A stretch of 64,000 nucleotides of DNA from Lachnospiraceae bacterium (lineage in GTDB: Bacteria > Bacillota > Clostridia > Lachnospirales > Lachnospiraceae). The stretch lies in assembly GCA_910575555.1 (NCBI GenBank), contig CAJTFX010000003.1:186001-250000 (forward strand). The letters are read 5' to 3'. The stretch's first letter is position 1, and every line of letters starts with the position of its first letter. Shown piece after piece: positions 1 through 7,778 of this stretch. The notes beneath the pieces are model-generated. The model did not search any database and was not told where the DNA came from. It saw only the letters and a list, made by a program, of their open reading frames with translations. The position numbers and the translations under genes were made by a program.

Positions 1-2
1 AG

Positions 3-1028
3 AATTTAATCAGTGCAGGATTTCTTTTATTGTTGGTGGCGCTGACCGTAAGCGCTATTTTGAAAGGAAATGATATGGCGGCAGTGATTGCGGCAGTGAA
101 AAAACTGCATCCGGCCTATTTGTGCGCCGCCGCTGCCACAGCAATCTTTTTTGTATCGGCAGAAGGGATGATGATTTGCTATCTTCTGCGGTCGCTGAAT
201 TACAGAACGAAGGCGGCCACCTGTATTAAATATTCTTTTGTGGGATTTTTCTTTTCCGGAATTACGCCTTCTGCCACCGGAGGGCAGCCCATGCAGCTTT
301 ATTATATGCAAAAAGAGGGCCATAAAGTATCAGACAGCACTGTAGTGCTTATGACGGTAGCCGTAATTTACAAATTTGTGTTGGTGGTTATGGGGGTGGG
401 AATTCTGATTTTTTATCACGAACCCCTGTCTGTGTATCTTAAAAATTATCTGTATCTGTACTATCTGGGCCTGTTTTTGAACACGGCTCTGGTGGTGATT
501 TTGCTGTTTATTATGGTAAGCCCCAGGTGCTTCAAGGGAATCGTAATCGGCGGAGAAAAGATTTTAAAGAAATTCCGCTTGCTGAAATCCTCCAGAGAGC
601 GGACGGACAAATTGATTGATATGGCCGATCAGTATCATGAAGCAGTGCTGTTTTTTTTGAAAAACAAAAGTAAGATTATGGCCGTTATCGCCTTTACGGT
701 GGTGCAGCGGTGCAGCGTCTTTTTCCTTACCTGGCTGATTTACCGGGGACTTGGACTGGAGGGAACCGGCGCCTTTACGGTAATGAGTCTGCAGGCGGCC
801 ATTTATATCGCAGTGGATATGCTGCCTCTCCCGGGCGCTCAGGGCATTACGGAGATGATGTATAAAACGGCATATTCCATGATTTTCCCGGGAGCTTTTC
901 TTACCGCTTCCATGTGTGTGACCCGGGGGCTGAATTTCTATCTGGTACTGATTTTAAGCGCAATGGTTTCTCTGTGGTGCCATCTCCGTTCCGGAAAAGC
1001 CGGAAGAATGGCAGCGGAGATGTATTAG
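3..1028 (+). CDS. YbhN-like lysylphosphatidylglycerol synthase transmembrane (flippase-fold) protein, 5' partial
   Basis: The frame is open from the first bases of the window, so the start lies upstream; the TTG at 30 is only the first possible start codon inside the window. The visible 340 or so residues are almost entirely hydrophobic, with about eight membrane segments. They contain the stretch SGITPSATGGQPMQLYYM, typical of the LPG-synthase TM / UPF0104 (YbhN) family. Members of this family form the flippase-like half of MprF or stand alone and are thought to move lipids in the cytoplasmic membrane. There is no soluble aminoacyl-transferase domain before the stop, so this looks like the stand-alone form. 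It is followed by a T-rich hairpin, so it probably ends its transcription unit. The substrate cannot be told from sequence. Confidence 0.8.
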   Translation, partial: NLISAGFLLLLVALTVSAILKGNDMAAVIAAVKKLHPAYLCAAAATAIFFVSAEGMMICYLLRSLNYRTKAATCIKYSFVGFFFSGITPSATGGQPMQLYYMQKEGHKVSDSTVVLMTVAVIYKFVLVVMGVGILIFYHEPLSVYLKNYLYLYYLGLFLNTALVVILLFIMVSPRCFKGIVIGGEKILKKFRLLKSSRERTDKLIDMADQYHEAVLFFLKNKSKIMAVIAFTVVQRCSVFFLTWLIYRGLGLEGTGAFTVMSLQAAIYIAVDMLPLPGAQGITEMMYKTAYSMIFPGAFLTASMCVTRGLNFYLVLILSAMVSLWCHLRSGKAGRMAAEMY

Positions 1029-1039
1029 AGAATGTGACA

Positions 1040-1084
1040 GAAGGAGTGCAAAGCCAAAAAAATGGCTGCTGCGCTTCTTTTTTT
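1040..1084 (+). terminator. Probable rho-independent terminator after the YbhN-like gene
   Basis: An imperfect stem (GAAGGAGTGCAAAGCC pairing with GGCTGCTGCGCTTC, with bulges) is followed directly by seven T residues. It sits 12 bases after the stop codon and before the sigma-factor unit. Confidence 0.6.
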
Positions 1085-1167
1085 GTATAAAAAATTCAGA
1101 ATGATAAAACCTTTGATACAGTTGATGCGTTATATTAACAGAACACACAGCAAAGGAGCGCAAGACC

Positions 1168-1710
1168 GTGAACGACAGAGAACTGATCCGGGAAATCCAG
1201 CGGGGAAAAAAAGAATATCTGAATACCATTGCAGAGAAATATTATGACGATATTTACCGTTTCTGCTGCTATCAAACCGGGAGCCGCCAGGATGCCGGGG
1301 ATTTGACCCAGGAGACGTTTCTGCATTTTATCCGATCGGTGGAGCATTACCGTTACCGGAATTTGAAGGGATATCTGCTTACGATTGCAAGAAATGTGTG
1401 TATGGATTATTTCAGGAGCGCAAAACGCAGGCAGGAGAAAGAAGAGCTCTGGCAGCAGGAACTCCCGGAAGGAAAAGAGCATGTTGTGAAAGCCAGAACA
1501 TGCCAGGAGGAAATTCTGGTTACAATGCAGCAGCTGACGGAGCATCTTCCGGGGATGCAGCGGGAAGCAATGATTCTGTATTACGGATATGGGTTTAAAT
1601 ACCGGGAAATTGCCCGGATGACAGAGACGGGGATTGGAACGGTAAAATCCAGAATCCGCCAGGGCACAGAGAAATTGAAAAAAAGCCTGAAGAAAGAGGA
1701 TTTGCAGTAA
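1168..1710 (+). CDS. ECF-type RNA polymerase sigma factor
   Basis: A 180-residue sigma-70 family protein with the usual ECF layout. Region 2 is near residues 15-90 (DAGDLTQETFLHFI, then a core-binding helix ending in FRSAKRR). Region 4 is near 115-175 (LPGMQREAMILYYGYGFKYREIA, then TGIGTVKSRIRQG as the recognition helix). The start is GTG at 1168, set by AAAGGAG nine bases upstream. It would direct RNA polymerase to a small regulon, very likely including its own operon. The next genes encode a membrane protein and an ABC transporter on the same strand, so the unit is probably an envelope-stress or export response. No canonical anti-sigma factor follows; the adjacent membrane protein may fill that role. 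Confidence 0.85.
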   Translation: MNDRELIREIQRGKKEYLNTIAEKYYDDIYRFCCYQTGSRQDAGDLTQETFLHFIRSVEHYRYRNLKGYLLTIARNVCMDYFRSAKRRQEKEELWQQELPEGKEHVVKARTCQEEILVTMQQLTEHLPGMQREAMILYYGYGFKYREIARMTETGIGTVKSRIRQGTEKLKKSLKKEDLQ

Positions 1711-1747
1711 AAGCGAAGAACATAAAAACGGGAAAAAGGAGGAAACA

Positions 1748-2494
1748 GTGAAAGAAAAAATTGTTTTAGAGGAAATTTCAATTGATCAGCAGGAGAAAGG
1801 AAGGATTCTTCAAAAGCTTGAAGAGGCGGCAGAGCAGAAGCAGTATTGGCGTTGTCCGTCCTTCTGGGAAATATTCCGGGGACAGCTGAAATATATTTCC
1901 GGATTCTGCCTGGGCGGGCAGCTGCTGTGCGTATGTCTGACCGTGGTTTTACTGGGCTATTTTCAGTGGAAGGGAGAAGGGATGCTGACGTATCTTGGGA
2001 CAGCTTCCGTGGCGGCTTCCAGTATGGGGCTTTTTCTGGTGGCAGAGCTTGGCAGAAGCAGAGCCATTGGAATGATGGAACTGGAGCAGTCCTGTTATCT
2101 GAATTTTAAACAGGTGTGGTGTGTAAAAATGATATTGTTCGGCTGCCTGGACATTCTGCTTCTTACAGTGATGGTGGCTGTGGTTGCAAAAAATACCTCC
2201 TGCGGCCTGTTTCGGGTTTTGGTGTATCTTCTGGTGCCCTTTGTGCTGTCAAACGCCGTGCAGCTTCTGGTATTTACCATGCTGCGGGGAAGAAGAGGGG
2301 AATATCTGCAGGCAGGGGCGGCCGCAATGTGCGGAATGATATCTCTGGTTCCCTTAAGCAGTCCTCAGTGGTATGCCAGGACGTATTTTGGAGTGTGGGT
2401 ATTTGCACTGGCGGCAGCTGTTTTGTGCCTGATACGGGAAATAAATTTGATTTACCGCAGGATGGAGGAAGGAGAGATGGTATGTTGGAATTGA
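1748..2494 (+). CDS. Six-helix membrane protein of a sigma/ABC operon, function unknown
   Basis: A 248-residue protein starting at GTG 1748, just after a strong AAAAAGGAGG. A charged cytoplasmic N-terminus of about 50 residues precedes roughly six hydrophobic segments (about 52-75, 84-105, 130-150, 158-180, 190-205 and 210-232). I do not recognise a named family. It lies between an ECF sigma factor and an ABC ATPase and overlaps the ATPase start by 13 bases, so it is translationally coupled to it. It could be an ABC-2-type membrane subunit, or a membrane-bound regulator that holds the sigma factor through its N-terminal tail; the sequence does not decide between these. Confidence 0.65.
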   Translation: MKEKIVLEEISIDQQEKGRILQKLEEAAEQKQYWRCPSFWEIFRGQLKYISGFCLGGQLLCVCLTVVLLGYFQWKGEGMLTYLGTASVAASSMGLFLVAELGRSRAIGMMELEQSCYLNFKQVWCVKMILFGCLDILLLTVMVAVVAKNTSCGLFRVLVYLLVPFVLSNAVQLLVFTMLRGRRGEYLQAGAAAMCGMISLVPLSSPQWYARTYFGVWVFALAAAVLCLIREINLIYRRMEEGEMVCWN

Positions 2495-3357
2495 AATTAG
2501 ACAGGGTGAGCAGGCATTATAAGCAGAAAATTGCAGTGGACCGGCTGGAATTTACGTTTCGAAAGGGAATTTATGGATTGCTTGGAGCCAACGGAGCAGG
2601 AAAAACCACGCTGCTGCGCATGATGGTGGGAGTACTGAGACCCACTTCCGGGGAAATTCTCTGCAATGGACAGGAAATTGGAAAAATGGGCGGGGAATAC
2701 CGGATGAAACTGGGGTATCTGCCTCAGGAATTGGGATATTATCCGAATTTTACAGTTTGCCGTTATCTGGAATATCTGGCAGAATTAAAGGCGGTGCCGC
2801 CGGAACTGGCGCGGGAGAGAGTAGAAAAGCTGCTGAAAATTACAGGGCTTCAAGGATCGGGAAAGGAAAAAATCAAAACCCTTTCCGGAGGCATGGTGCG
2901 GCGGTTAGGCATAGCCCAGTCGCTGCTGAATGATCCGGAAATTTTGATTCTGGATGAACCTACTTCCGGGCTGGACCCCAGGGAGCGCATTCGGTTCCGG
3001 AACATGATAAGCTCTCTGGGACGGGACCGGATGGTGCTGCTTTCTTCCCACATTGTGGCGGATATTGAATATATTGCCGATGAAATTCTGCTGATGAAAG
3101 CAGGAAAAATCACAGAATCGGGAAATCTGCAGGAGATCTTAAAGACAGTGGATGGAAAAGTATGGGAATGCGTAAAAACACCGGAGCAGGCAGAGTGGAT
3201 CAGCCAGAAATTTACTGTCAGCAACCGGAAAAATACAGAGGATGGCAGGGTGGTTCTTCGGATTGTTTCAGACACTCAGCCCGCAGAGGATGCAGCGCAG
3301 ATTTCCCCGAATCTGGAAGACGTGTATCTATATGGAACGGGAGAAAATCCTGGCTGA
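2482..3357 (+). CDS. ABC transporter ATP-binding protein (ABC-2 export type)
   Basis: A 291-residue ATPase with Walker A GANGAGKTT (residues 35-43), signature LSGGMVRRLGIAQ and Walker B ILILDEPTSGLD, followed by the H-loop in LLSSHIVADIEY. The C-terminal 70 residues are a divergent accessory region, as in CcmA/drug-exporter-type ATPases. The start at ATG 2482 is chosen because GGAGGAAGGAGAG lies just upstream and the protein then begins in the usual place (MLELKLDRVSRHY). It overlaps the membrane-protein gene before it and is followed by an ABC-2-like membrane gene, so the three probably form one exporter controlled by the ECF sigma factor. Confidence 0.85.
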   Translation: MLELKLDRVSRHYKQKIAVDRLEFTFRKGIYGLLGANGAGKTTLLRMMVGVLRPTSGEILCNGQEIGKMGGEYRMKLGYLPQELGYYPNFTVCRYLEYLAELKAVPPELARERVEKLLKITGLQGSGKEKIKTLSGGMVRRLGIAQSLLNDPEILILDEPTSGLDPRERIRFRNMISSLGRDRMVLLSSHIVADIEYIADEILLMKAGKITESGNLQEILKTVDGKVWECVKTPEQAEWISQKFTVSNRKNTEDGRVVLRIVSDTQPAEDAAQISPNLEDVYLYGTGENPG

Positions 3358-3422
3358 TATTCAACCGGTATTTGAATATAAAAAGTTTTTCAGGGAAACG
3401 GAGATTTGACAGGAGGCAGAGT

Positions 3423-4559
3423 ATGAGATTGTTTAAAATGGAATTTTACAAGATAACGGCAAGGCCGGTGATGAATCTTGCATTGCTTGCGATGATCGGT
3501 TTTTTTCTGTTTATTCTGTATCAGGAAGCAAGCGGAACCAGGACGGAAATAGACGGAACAGTATACCAGGGATTGGAGGCCGTCAGGCAGGACCGCCGGC
3601 TGGCAAAAGAGTATGAAGGCCCTTTTACCATGGAAAAAGCAGAGGCTATTGCAGAACGGTTCGGATTTTCCGGTTATATCGGCAGAGAAAATATGGAATA
3701 TGCTGTGGTCAGGGAGGGGAATTTCTGCAGCCAGTTTGTTACGGATAAGCTGACAGATTTTCTGCAGACGGAACAGCGGCCCTCGGGTTTTTCTTCCGGG
3801 GACACCTGGGAGAATTATGGAAAATATTTTGTAAGCGGAGAGTTTCAGTTTGGTTATACCAGAGGATGGGAAAAACTGCAGGATATCTGGCATCTTGCGG
3901 TGACTTCATTAAATATCTGGCTGATCCTGATGGCGGTGCCTGTTTTTTCTGAAGAATACAGCCGGAATACCACGGAAATTCTGCTGACCACAAATCAGGG
4001 AAAATCCAGGGATATCCGCCGGAAAATAGAGGCAGCTATGGGACTTGGATGTATGGTCTGTGTTTTAATGATGGTTCTGCTGTTTGTGATGACAGGGGTA
4101 TTATACGGATGGGATGGATTGGAGGCAAGCGCAGGTATTGCTTTGCCCCGGGCCGATTACGGCAGCATCGGGAATTTTCTGGGATTATTGTTTCTGGCAG
4201 GTTTGGTGTCTGTTCTGTTAAATGTAGGCATCACGCTGTTTTTATCTTCAAAGTGCAGGCGTCCCGTATCTGCTGTGACAGCGGGAGTGATTTTGTTTGT
4301 TCTGCCTTTTGGGGTGGATCGGGTTCTGTTTCCGATGCTGTTGGGAATGGGTACGGCCAATTATTACTGGGGATGGGTTTTCATGGATCTGATGCGGGTT
4401 TCCTGCTATTCCATGCCGGTGTATCTGCCGCATCCGGGAATTTATACCGTGCCCCCTCAATGGCTCAGGTATATTCCTGTGATAGCAACAATGACACTGG
4501 GAATTACTGTCTGGCGGGGGCATCAGAATTACCGGCATTCGGGCATGGGCAGGAGATAG
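3423..4559 (+). CDS. ABC-2-type transporter membrane subunit
   Basis: A 378-residue membrane protein starting at ATG 3423 behind a GGAGGCAG-type site. It has one N-terminal helix (MNLALLAMIGFFLFILY), a large extracytoplasmic loop of about 130 residues, then about six further helices ending with a short basic tail. This is the architecture of ABC-2 permeases that pair with the ATPase type just upstream. The 65-base gap to that ATPase has no terminator. What is exported is unknown; antimicrobial-peptide or lipid export is usual for such sigma-linked cassettes. The stop is directly adjacent to the convergent Uma2-type gene. Confidence 0.7.
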   Translation: MRLFKMEFYKITARPVMNLALLAMIGFFLFILYQEASGTRTEIDGTVYQGLEAVRQDRRLAKEYEGPFTMEKAEAIAERFGFSGYIGRENMEYAVVREGNFCSQFVTDKLTDFLQTEQRPSGFSSGDTWENYGKYFVSGEFQFGYTRGWEKLQDIWHLAVTSLNIWLILMAVPVFSEEYSRNTTEILLTTNQGKSRDIRRKIEAAMGLGCMVCVLMMVLLFVMTGVLYGWDGLEASAGIALPRADYGSIGNFLGLLFLAGLVSVLLNVGITLFLSSKCRRPVSAVTAGVILFVLPFGVDRVLFPMLLGMGTANYYWGWVFMDLMRVSCYSMPVYLPHPGIYTVPPQWLRYIPVIATMTLGITVWRGHQNYRHSGMGRR

Positions 4560-5105
4560 TCAGGGAAGAAGCTCCTCCAGGCGGAGTGTAAGGCCGTCAA
4601 AAATGCAGGAGGGAATCTCGTCCTGGAACGTATGCTGGTCTGTTTTCACTTCATGTTCAAAATCGTAGACATTGACAATCCTGGTCATGGGGTTAACAAT
4701 CCAGTATTCCCGCACTCCGGCGGTGCGGTATTTGTACAGCTTAACGCCGTAATCCATGTGTTTCGTTCCTGGGGAAGCAATTTCGATGATCCAGTCCGGA
4801 GCTCCGTTGCAGCCTTTTTCATCCAGCCTGTCGGTTTTGCAGACAACGGAAATGTCAGGTTCCACATAGTTTCTGTCGTCTGCGTTCAGGAAAACTGCAA
4901 AGGGAGCAGGATAGACCCGGCAGGAACCATGTTTGGAATCAATGAAATCACGGATCTTATAGTGGAGTCCGGAAACAATTTCCTGATGGATGCGGGTGGG
5001 CGGAGCCATATCGTAAACCTGTCCGTCAATCAATTCTGCCCGTTTGCCTTCCGGAAGCTGATAGATATAATCAAGGGTATACAGGGTCGGTTGTAAAAGA
5101 GGCAT
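4560..5105 (-). CDS. Uma2 family (DUF820) PD-(D/E)XK endonuclease-like protein
   Basis: A 181-residue protein of the Uma2 restriction-endonuclease-like fold. The core reads AELIDGQVYDM, then VEPDISVV (metal-binding Asp), then PDWIIEIASPGTKHMDYGVK with the E-x-K-type active-site pattern, then YRTAGVREYWIVNP. The start at 5105 is preferred over an in-frame start further upstream because a good promoter ends at 5172 and AGGAG lies ahead of this ATG. The role of this family in non-cyanobacteria is unknown; mobile-element or defence links have been suggested. It stands alone here on the minus strand between two sigma-factor operons and converges on the ABC operon with no spacer. Confidence 0.8.
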   Translation of the reverse strand: MPLLQPTLYTLDYIYQLPEGKRAELIDGQVYDMAPPTRIHQEIVSGLHYKIRDFIDSKHGSCRVYPAPFAVFLNADDRNYVEPDISVVCKTDRLDEKGCNGAPDWIIEIASPGTKHMDYGVKLYKYRTAGVREYWIVNPMTRIVNVYDFEHEVKTDQHTFQDEIPSCIFDGLTLRLEELLP

Positions 5106-5171
5106 TGATATTATGTTTCTCCTTTCTGAGAGATTGGTTATTTGAAATCTGAAAACTTTGCTGATAGATTC

Positions 5172-5200
5172 ATTATACAAAAAAGGCAGGGTTCTGTAAA
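5172..5200 (-). promoter_or_regulatory. Housekeeping-type promoter of the Uma2 gene
   Basis: On the minus strand, TTTACA (5200-5195) is separated by exactly 17 bases from a perfect TATAAT (5177-5172). It points at the Uma2-type gene that starts at 5105. Confidence 0.7.
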
Positions 5201-5233
5201 GCTATGGAAAACAGTAAGAAAAAAGGAAAATTC

Positions 5234-5260
5234 TGTAACCTTGGCTTATTTTATCCGACT
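5234..5260 (+). promoter_or_regulatory. Possible ECF-type promoter of the second sigma operon
   Basis: TGTAACC (5234-5240) is followed after 15 bases by CGACT (5256-5260), 30 bases before the sigma gene. This fits the general AAC ... CG(T/A)C pattern of autoregulated ECF promoters. The match is by eye and no housekeeping -35/-10 pair is obvious here. Confidence 0.35.
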
Positions 5261-5289
5261 TATAGAGTGAGCAAAGAAAGGAGGATGTT

Positions 5290-5847
5290 ATGGAAGATAC
5301 AGCGATCATAGATTTATTCTGGGAGCGAAAGGAGTCGGCGATAGAAGAACTGAGCGGTAAATATTCCGGATATTGCTACAAAATTGCCTGGAACCTTCTT
5401 ATGAACCATGAGGATTCGGAAGAATGCCTGAATGATACCTGGCTGTCAGCCTGGACCTATATGCCGCCCAAAAGACCTTCCTGTCTGGCAGTCTTTGTGG
5501 GAAGGATTACCAGAGGGTTTGCCATCGACTGCTTCCGCAAAAAACATGCGGCAAAACGTCCGGACGCCCACAGGGCGGATGTGTGCAGTGAAATGGATGA
5601 GCTGTCTTTGTCTTATACCATTGAAGAGCAGATGGCAGAGAAGAAACTGTTGGAGGAAATTGAGAAATTTCTCTGGAAGCTGCCAAAAGCAGATCGGGAT
5701 ATCTTTATCCGGAGGTATTGGTATCTGGATTCGATCTGTGAGATTGCCAAAAGACATAAGGTATCGGCCGGATGCATTAAGACAAATTTGTGCAGAAACC
5801 GCAAAAAATTGTTTCATATTTTAGAGCAGGAGGTAATGGGACAGTGA
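5290..5847 (+). CDS. ECF-type RNA polymerase sigma factor paired with a DUF4179 protein
   Basis: A 185-residue sigma factor. Region 2 covers about residues 10-80 (NHEDSEECLNDTWLSAW matches the core-binding and -10 helices). Region 4 covers about 120-180 (LPKADRDIFIRRYWYLDSICEIA, then VSAGCIKTNLCRNRKKL). The start ATG 5290 follows AAAGGAGG. Its last bases overlap the next gene in a GTGA junction, so the two are translated together. The partner is a membrane-anchored DUF4179 protein, the usual companion and probable anti-sigma factor of this sigma subfamily in Clostridia. A possible ECF promoter upstream suggests autoregulation. Confidence 0.85.
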   Translation: MEDTAIIDLFWERKESAIEELSGKYSGYCYKIAWNLLMNHEDSEECLNDTWLSAWTYMPPKRPSCLAVFVGRITRGFAIDCFRKKHAAKRPDAHRADVCSEMDELSLSYTIEEQMAEKKLLEEIEKFLWKLPKADRDIFIRRYWYLDSICEIAKRHKVSAGCIKTNLCRNRKKLFHILEQEVMGQ

Positions 5848-7283
5848 AGGAGAATGGATTGAAAAAAGAGTTTGATTTTGCAGAAGCCTTTGGGAACATT
5901 GATGACAGGCTGGTGGAGGAAGCGGGAAAAGAATGGCAGAGAACCAGGCGGCAGGCGTTTTATTTATACCGCCGCAGGATAGCAGGCGCGGCGGCAGCCG
6001 TTGTTTTTGTGATTCTTATGGCAGGCAGCCCCAGGGTACAGGCAGCGGTGAAAGGAATTGTAACAAAAATCGGGCAGATTTGGCAGGTGGAGAAGGATTT
6101 GTCCCCCTATGCGGAAATCATCCATAAGGAGCAGGAAAAAGAAGGTTTTACCGTTACCTTACACGAAGTGATCCTGGCGGATCATAAGATATACGCCTCT
6201 GTGACAATCCATACAAAGGAGCCGGAGGGGATGTTTGTGCCGGAAGAATTTGTAACAGTCAATGGAGAAGAACAGAAGCTTTTAACCTACACCGATGAGA
6301 CGCCGGCATTTGATGGTGAGTGGGAGAATTCAGGCAAGCTGGAGGATAAATTAGAGCCTGACCATATATTTATGATGGAATTAAAAGACCTTCCGGAAAA
6401 AATTACAGATATACAGCTTCATTTTTTGGCTTATAAGAATGCAGAGGATCTGTTGGATGAGAAAAATGAAATTGCCTTTGATTTTGGGTTTACGGTCACA
6501 AACGAGGAGCTTGCCTGGAATACCCTGGAAATGTCATATGATAAAACATTCCCGCTGGGAGAGGGCATGGAACTGAAAATCAAAGAACTGGTAATCACTC
6601 CGGTGGACAGCCGGATTGAGGCGGAAATTCTGGGTGAACAAAGAGAAGCGGAATATTATCTGGAAGGTATAGACAGTCTGGGAAATCAGGTGTTTTACTA
6701 CCCGGAGAGCAGAAGCGGCAGCAGAATTACTTTTGCAGGTGAACTAAGTAGTGCCGGCCTTCCTTCTATAGAATGCGATTGGATGGAGCTGCGGCTGTAC
6801 CATTACTGGGCAGTTTCGGAAGAGGAACAGGAACCCATTGACGTTGTGGACGGAGAAGAGATTATGGCAGAGATCGACGGACAGCCGTTAAACCAGGTAT
6901 ATCTGGGAGAAAAATTCCGGCTGGCGGTGAACCGGGGAGAGCCGGAGGATTATAGTGATGAGCCTTTTGATGGGGAGGAATGGGACAATTTTGTCTGGAA
7001 AAGTGAATTTACCGCCCAGGAAGTAAAAGAATTGGCGGCGAAAGGGGAAGAGATTTCCGATCTGGATTTTTCCGGATACCAGCTGTATGAAAACAGATGG
7101 GATGACGAAAAGGAAGCTTATGTAGACGAATATGAAGTGGAACAGGGATTTCGGATTCTGGTGATTGATAATATGGAGGCTGAAGGAAAAAAAGAAATCT
7201 GGCTGGTAAAAGATGGAGAGGAAGGATTTCTGGATTTGCGCCATGCGCCGGAGGAAGAAGTTGAGGAATTTTTGAACAAATAA
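5844..7283 (+). CDS. DUF4179 domain membrane protein, probable anti-sigma factor
   Basis: A 479-residue protein beginning at GTG 5844, overlapping the sigma gene by four bases; AGGAGG lies ten bases before it. A cytoplasmic N-terminal segment of about 45 residues (FDFAEAFGNIDDRLVEEAGKEW) is followed by one transmembrane helix (about 48-66). A large acidic extracytoplasmic region follows whose first part (LSPYAEIIHKEQEKEGFTVTL, then DHKIYASVTI) is typical of DUF4179. This single-pass layout next to an ECF sigma factor is that of anti-sigma factors that sense an external signal; the role is inferred from context. The C-terminal third is strongly acidic and has no family I recognise. Confidence 0.75.
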   Translation: MKENGLKKEFDFAEAFGNIDDRLVEEAGKEWQRTRRQAFYLYRRRIAGAAAAVVFVILMAGSPRVQAAVKGIVTKIGQIWQVEKDLSPYAEIIHKEQEKEGFTVTLHEVILADHKIYASVTIHTKEPEGMFVPEEFVTVNGEEQKLLTYTDETPAFDGEWENSGKLEDKLEPDHIFMMELKDLPEKITDIQLHFLAYKNAEDLLDEKNEIAFDFGFTVTNEELAWNTLEMSYDKTFPLGEGMELKIKELVITPVDSRIEAEILGEQREAEYYLEGIDSLGNQVFYYPESRSGSRITFAGELSSAGLPSIECDWMELRLYHYWAVSEEEQEPIDVVDGEEIMAEIDGQPLNQVYLGEKFRLAVNRGEPEDYSDEPFDGEEWDNFVWKSEFTAQEVKELAAKGEEISDLDFSGYQLYENRWDDEKEAYVDEYEVEQGFRILVIDNMEAEGKKEIWLVKDGEEGFLDLRHAPEEEVEEFLNK

Positions 7284-7302
7284 GTATGAAAGATTTTCCT
7301 GT

Positions 7303-7338
7303 CTGGACATTTCCCCAGAGGCTGAGGGAAATGTCCAG
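7303..7338 (+). terminator. Perfect 13-bp hairpin between convergent genes
   Basis: CTGGACATTTCCC (7303-7315) and GGGAAATGTCCAG (7326-7338) are exact reverse complements around a 10-base loop. It lies between the DUF4179 gene and the minus-strand gene ending at 7352. No long T run follows on either strand, so it may be a weak bidirectional terminator or an mRNA 3'-end stabiliser. Confidence 0.55.
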
Positions 7339-7351
7339 GATTTCGTGAAGC

Positions 7352-7778
7352 TTAATCACCGCTTTCGATGCGTTCTAAGAATTCTTCAAAAGCTTTTTTG
7401 TCCATTGTAAATTTGTGAAAAGCAAGGGCAGTAAAGCTGTTTTCATTCAGAAGACCTGCCTCCAGGCTTAAGGAATATCTGCCAGCGTCCTTTCGAAAAA
7501 GCTCCTGCCATCATTACAGGTTCAAAAAACCGTCCGGAATAAATGATTGCTTCGGGGGTTTCTGGTATTTTTCCCACATAAGAAAAAATTTCAATCAGAT
7601 TCATATTTCCGGTTTGCAGTTCGATGAGCCGTCCGAACGCATAAATGTCATCCTCGCGGAATTGATATCGTTTATAATCTATGAGCTGCTCCATTTTTGT
7701 CCATTCCTGATAGGATGGGAGAAAAAGAGGAATTGTGAAAATGTCGCCGGAAGCCATATCTTTTTTTGCTTTCATCAC
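7352..7778 (-). pseudogene. Small uncharacterised gene downstream of pncB, interrupted by a one-base frameshift
   Basis: Reading from GTG 7778 (overlapping the pncB stop), the frame encodes 111 residues (start MMKAKKDMASGDIFTIPLF) and ends at a stop near 7443. From about 7490 down to 7352 another frame stays open for some 49 codons. It reads like the true C-terminus (RYSLSLEAGLLNENSF, then FEEFLERIESGD). The two frames join at an A5 run on the plus strand (7496-7500, T5 on the coding strand); removing one base there would give a continuous protein of about 141 residues. It could be a real inactivating indel, a phase-variable tract or an assembly error. I do not recognise the family. Its coupling to pncB suggests a role linked to NAD salvage, which is inference. 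Confidence 0.6.
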
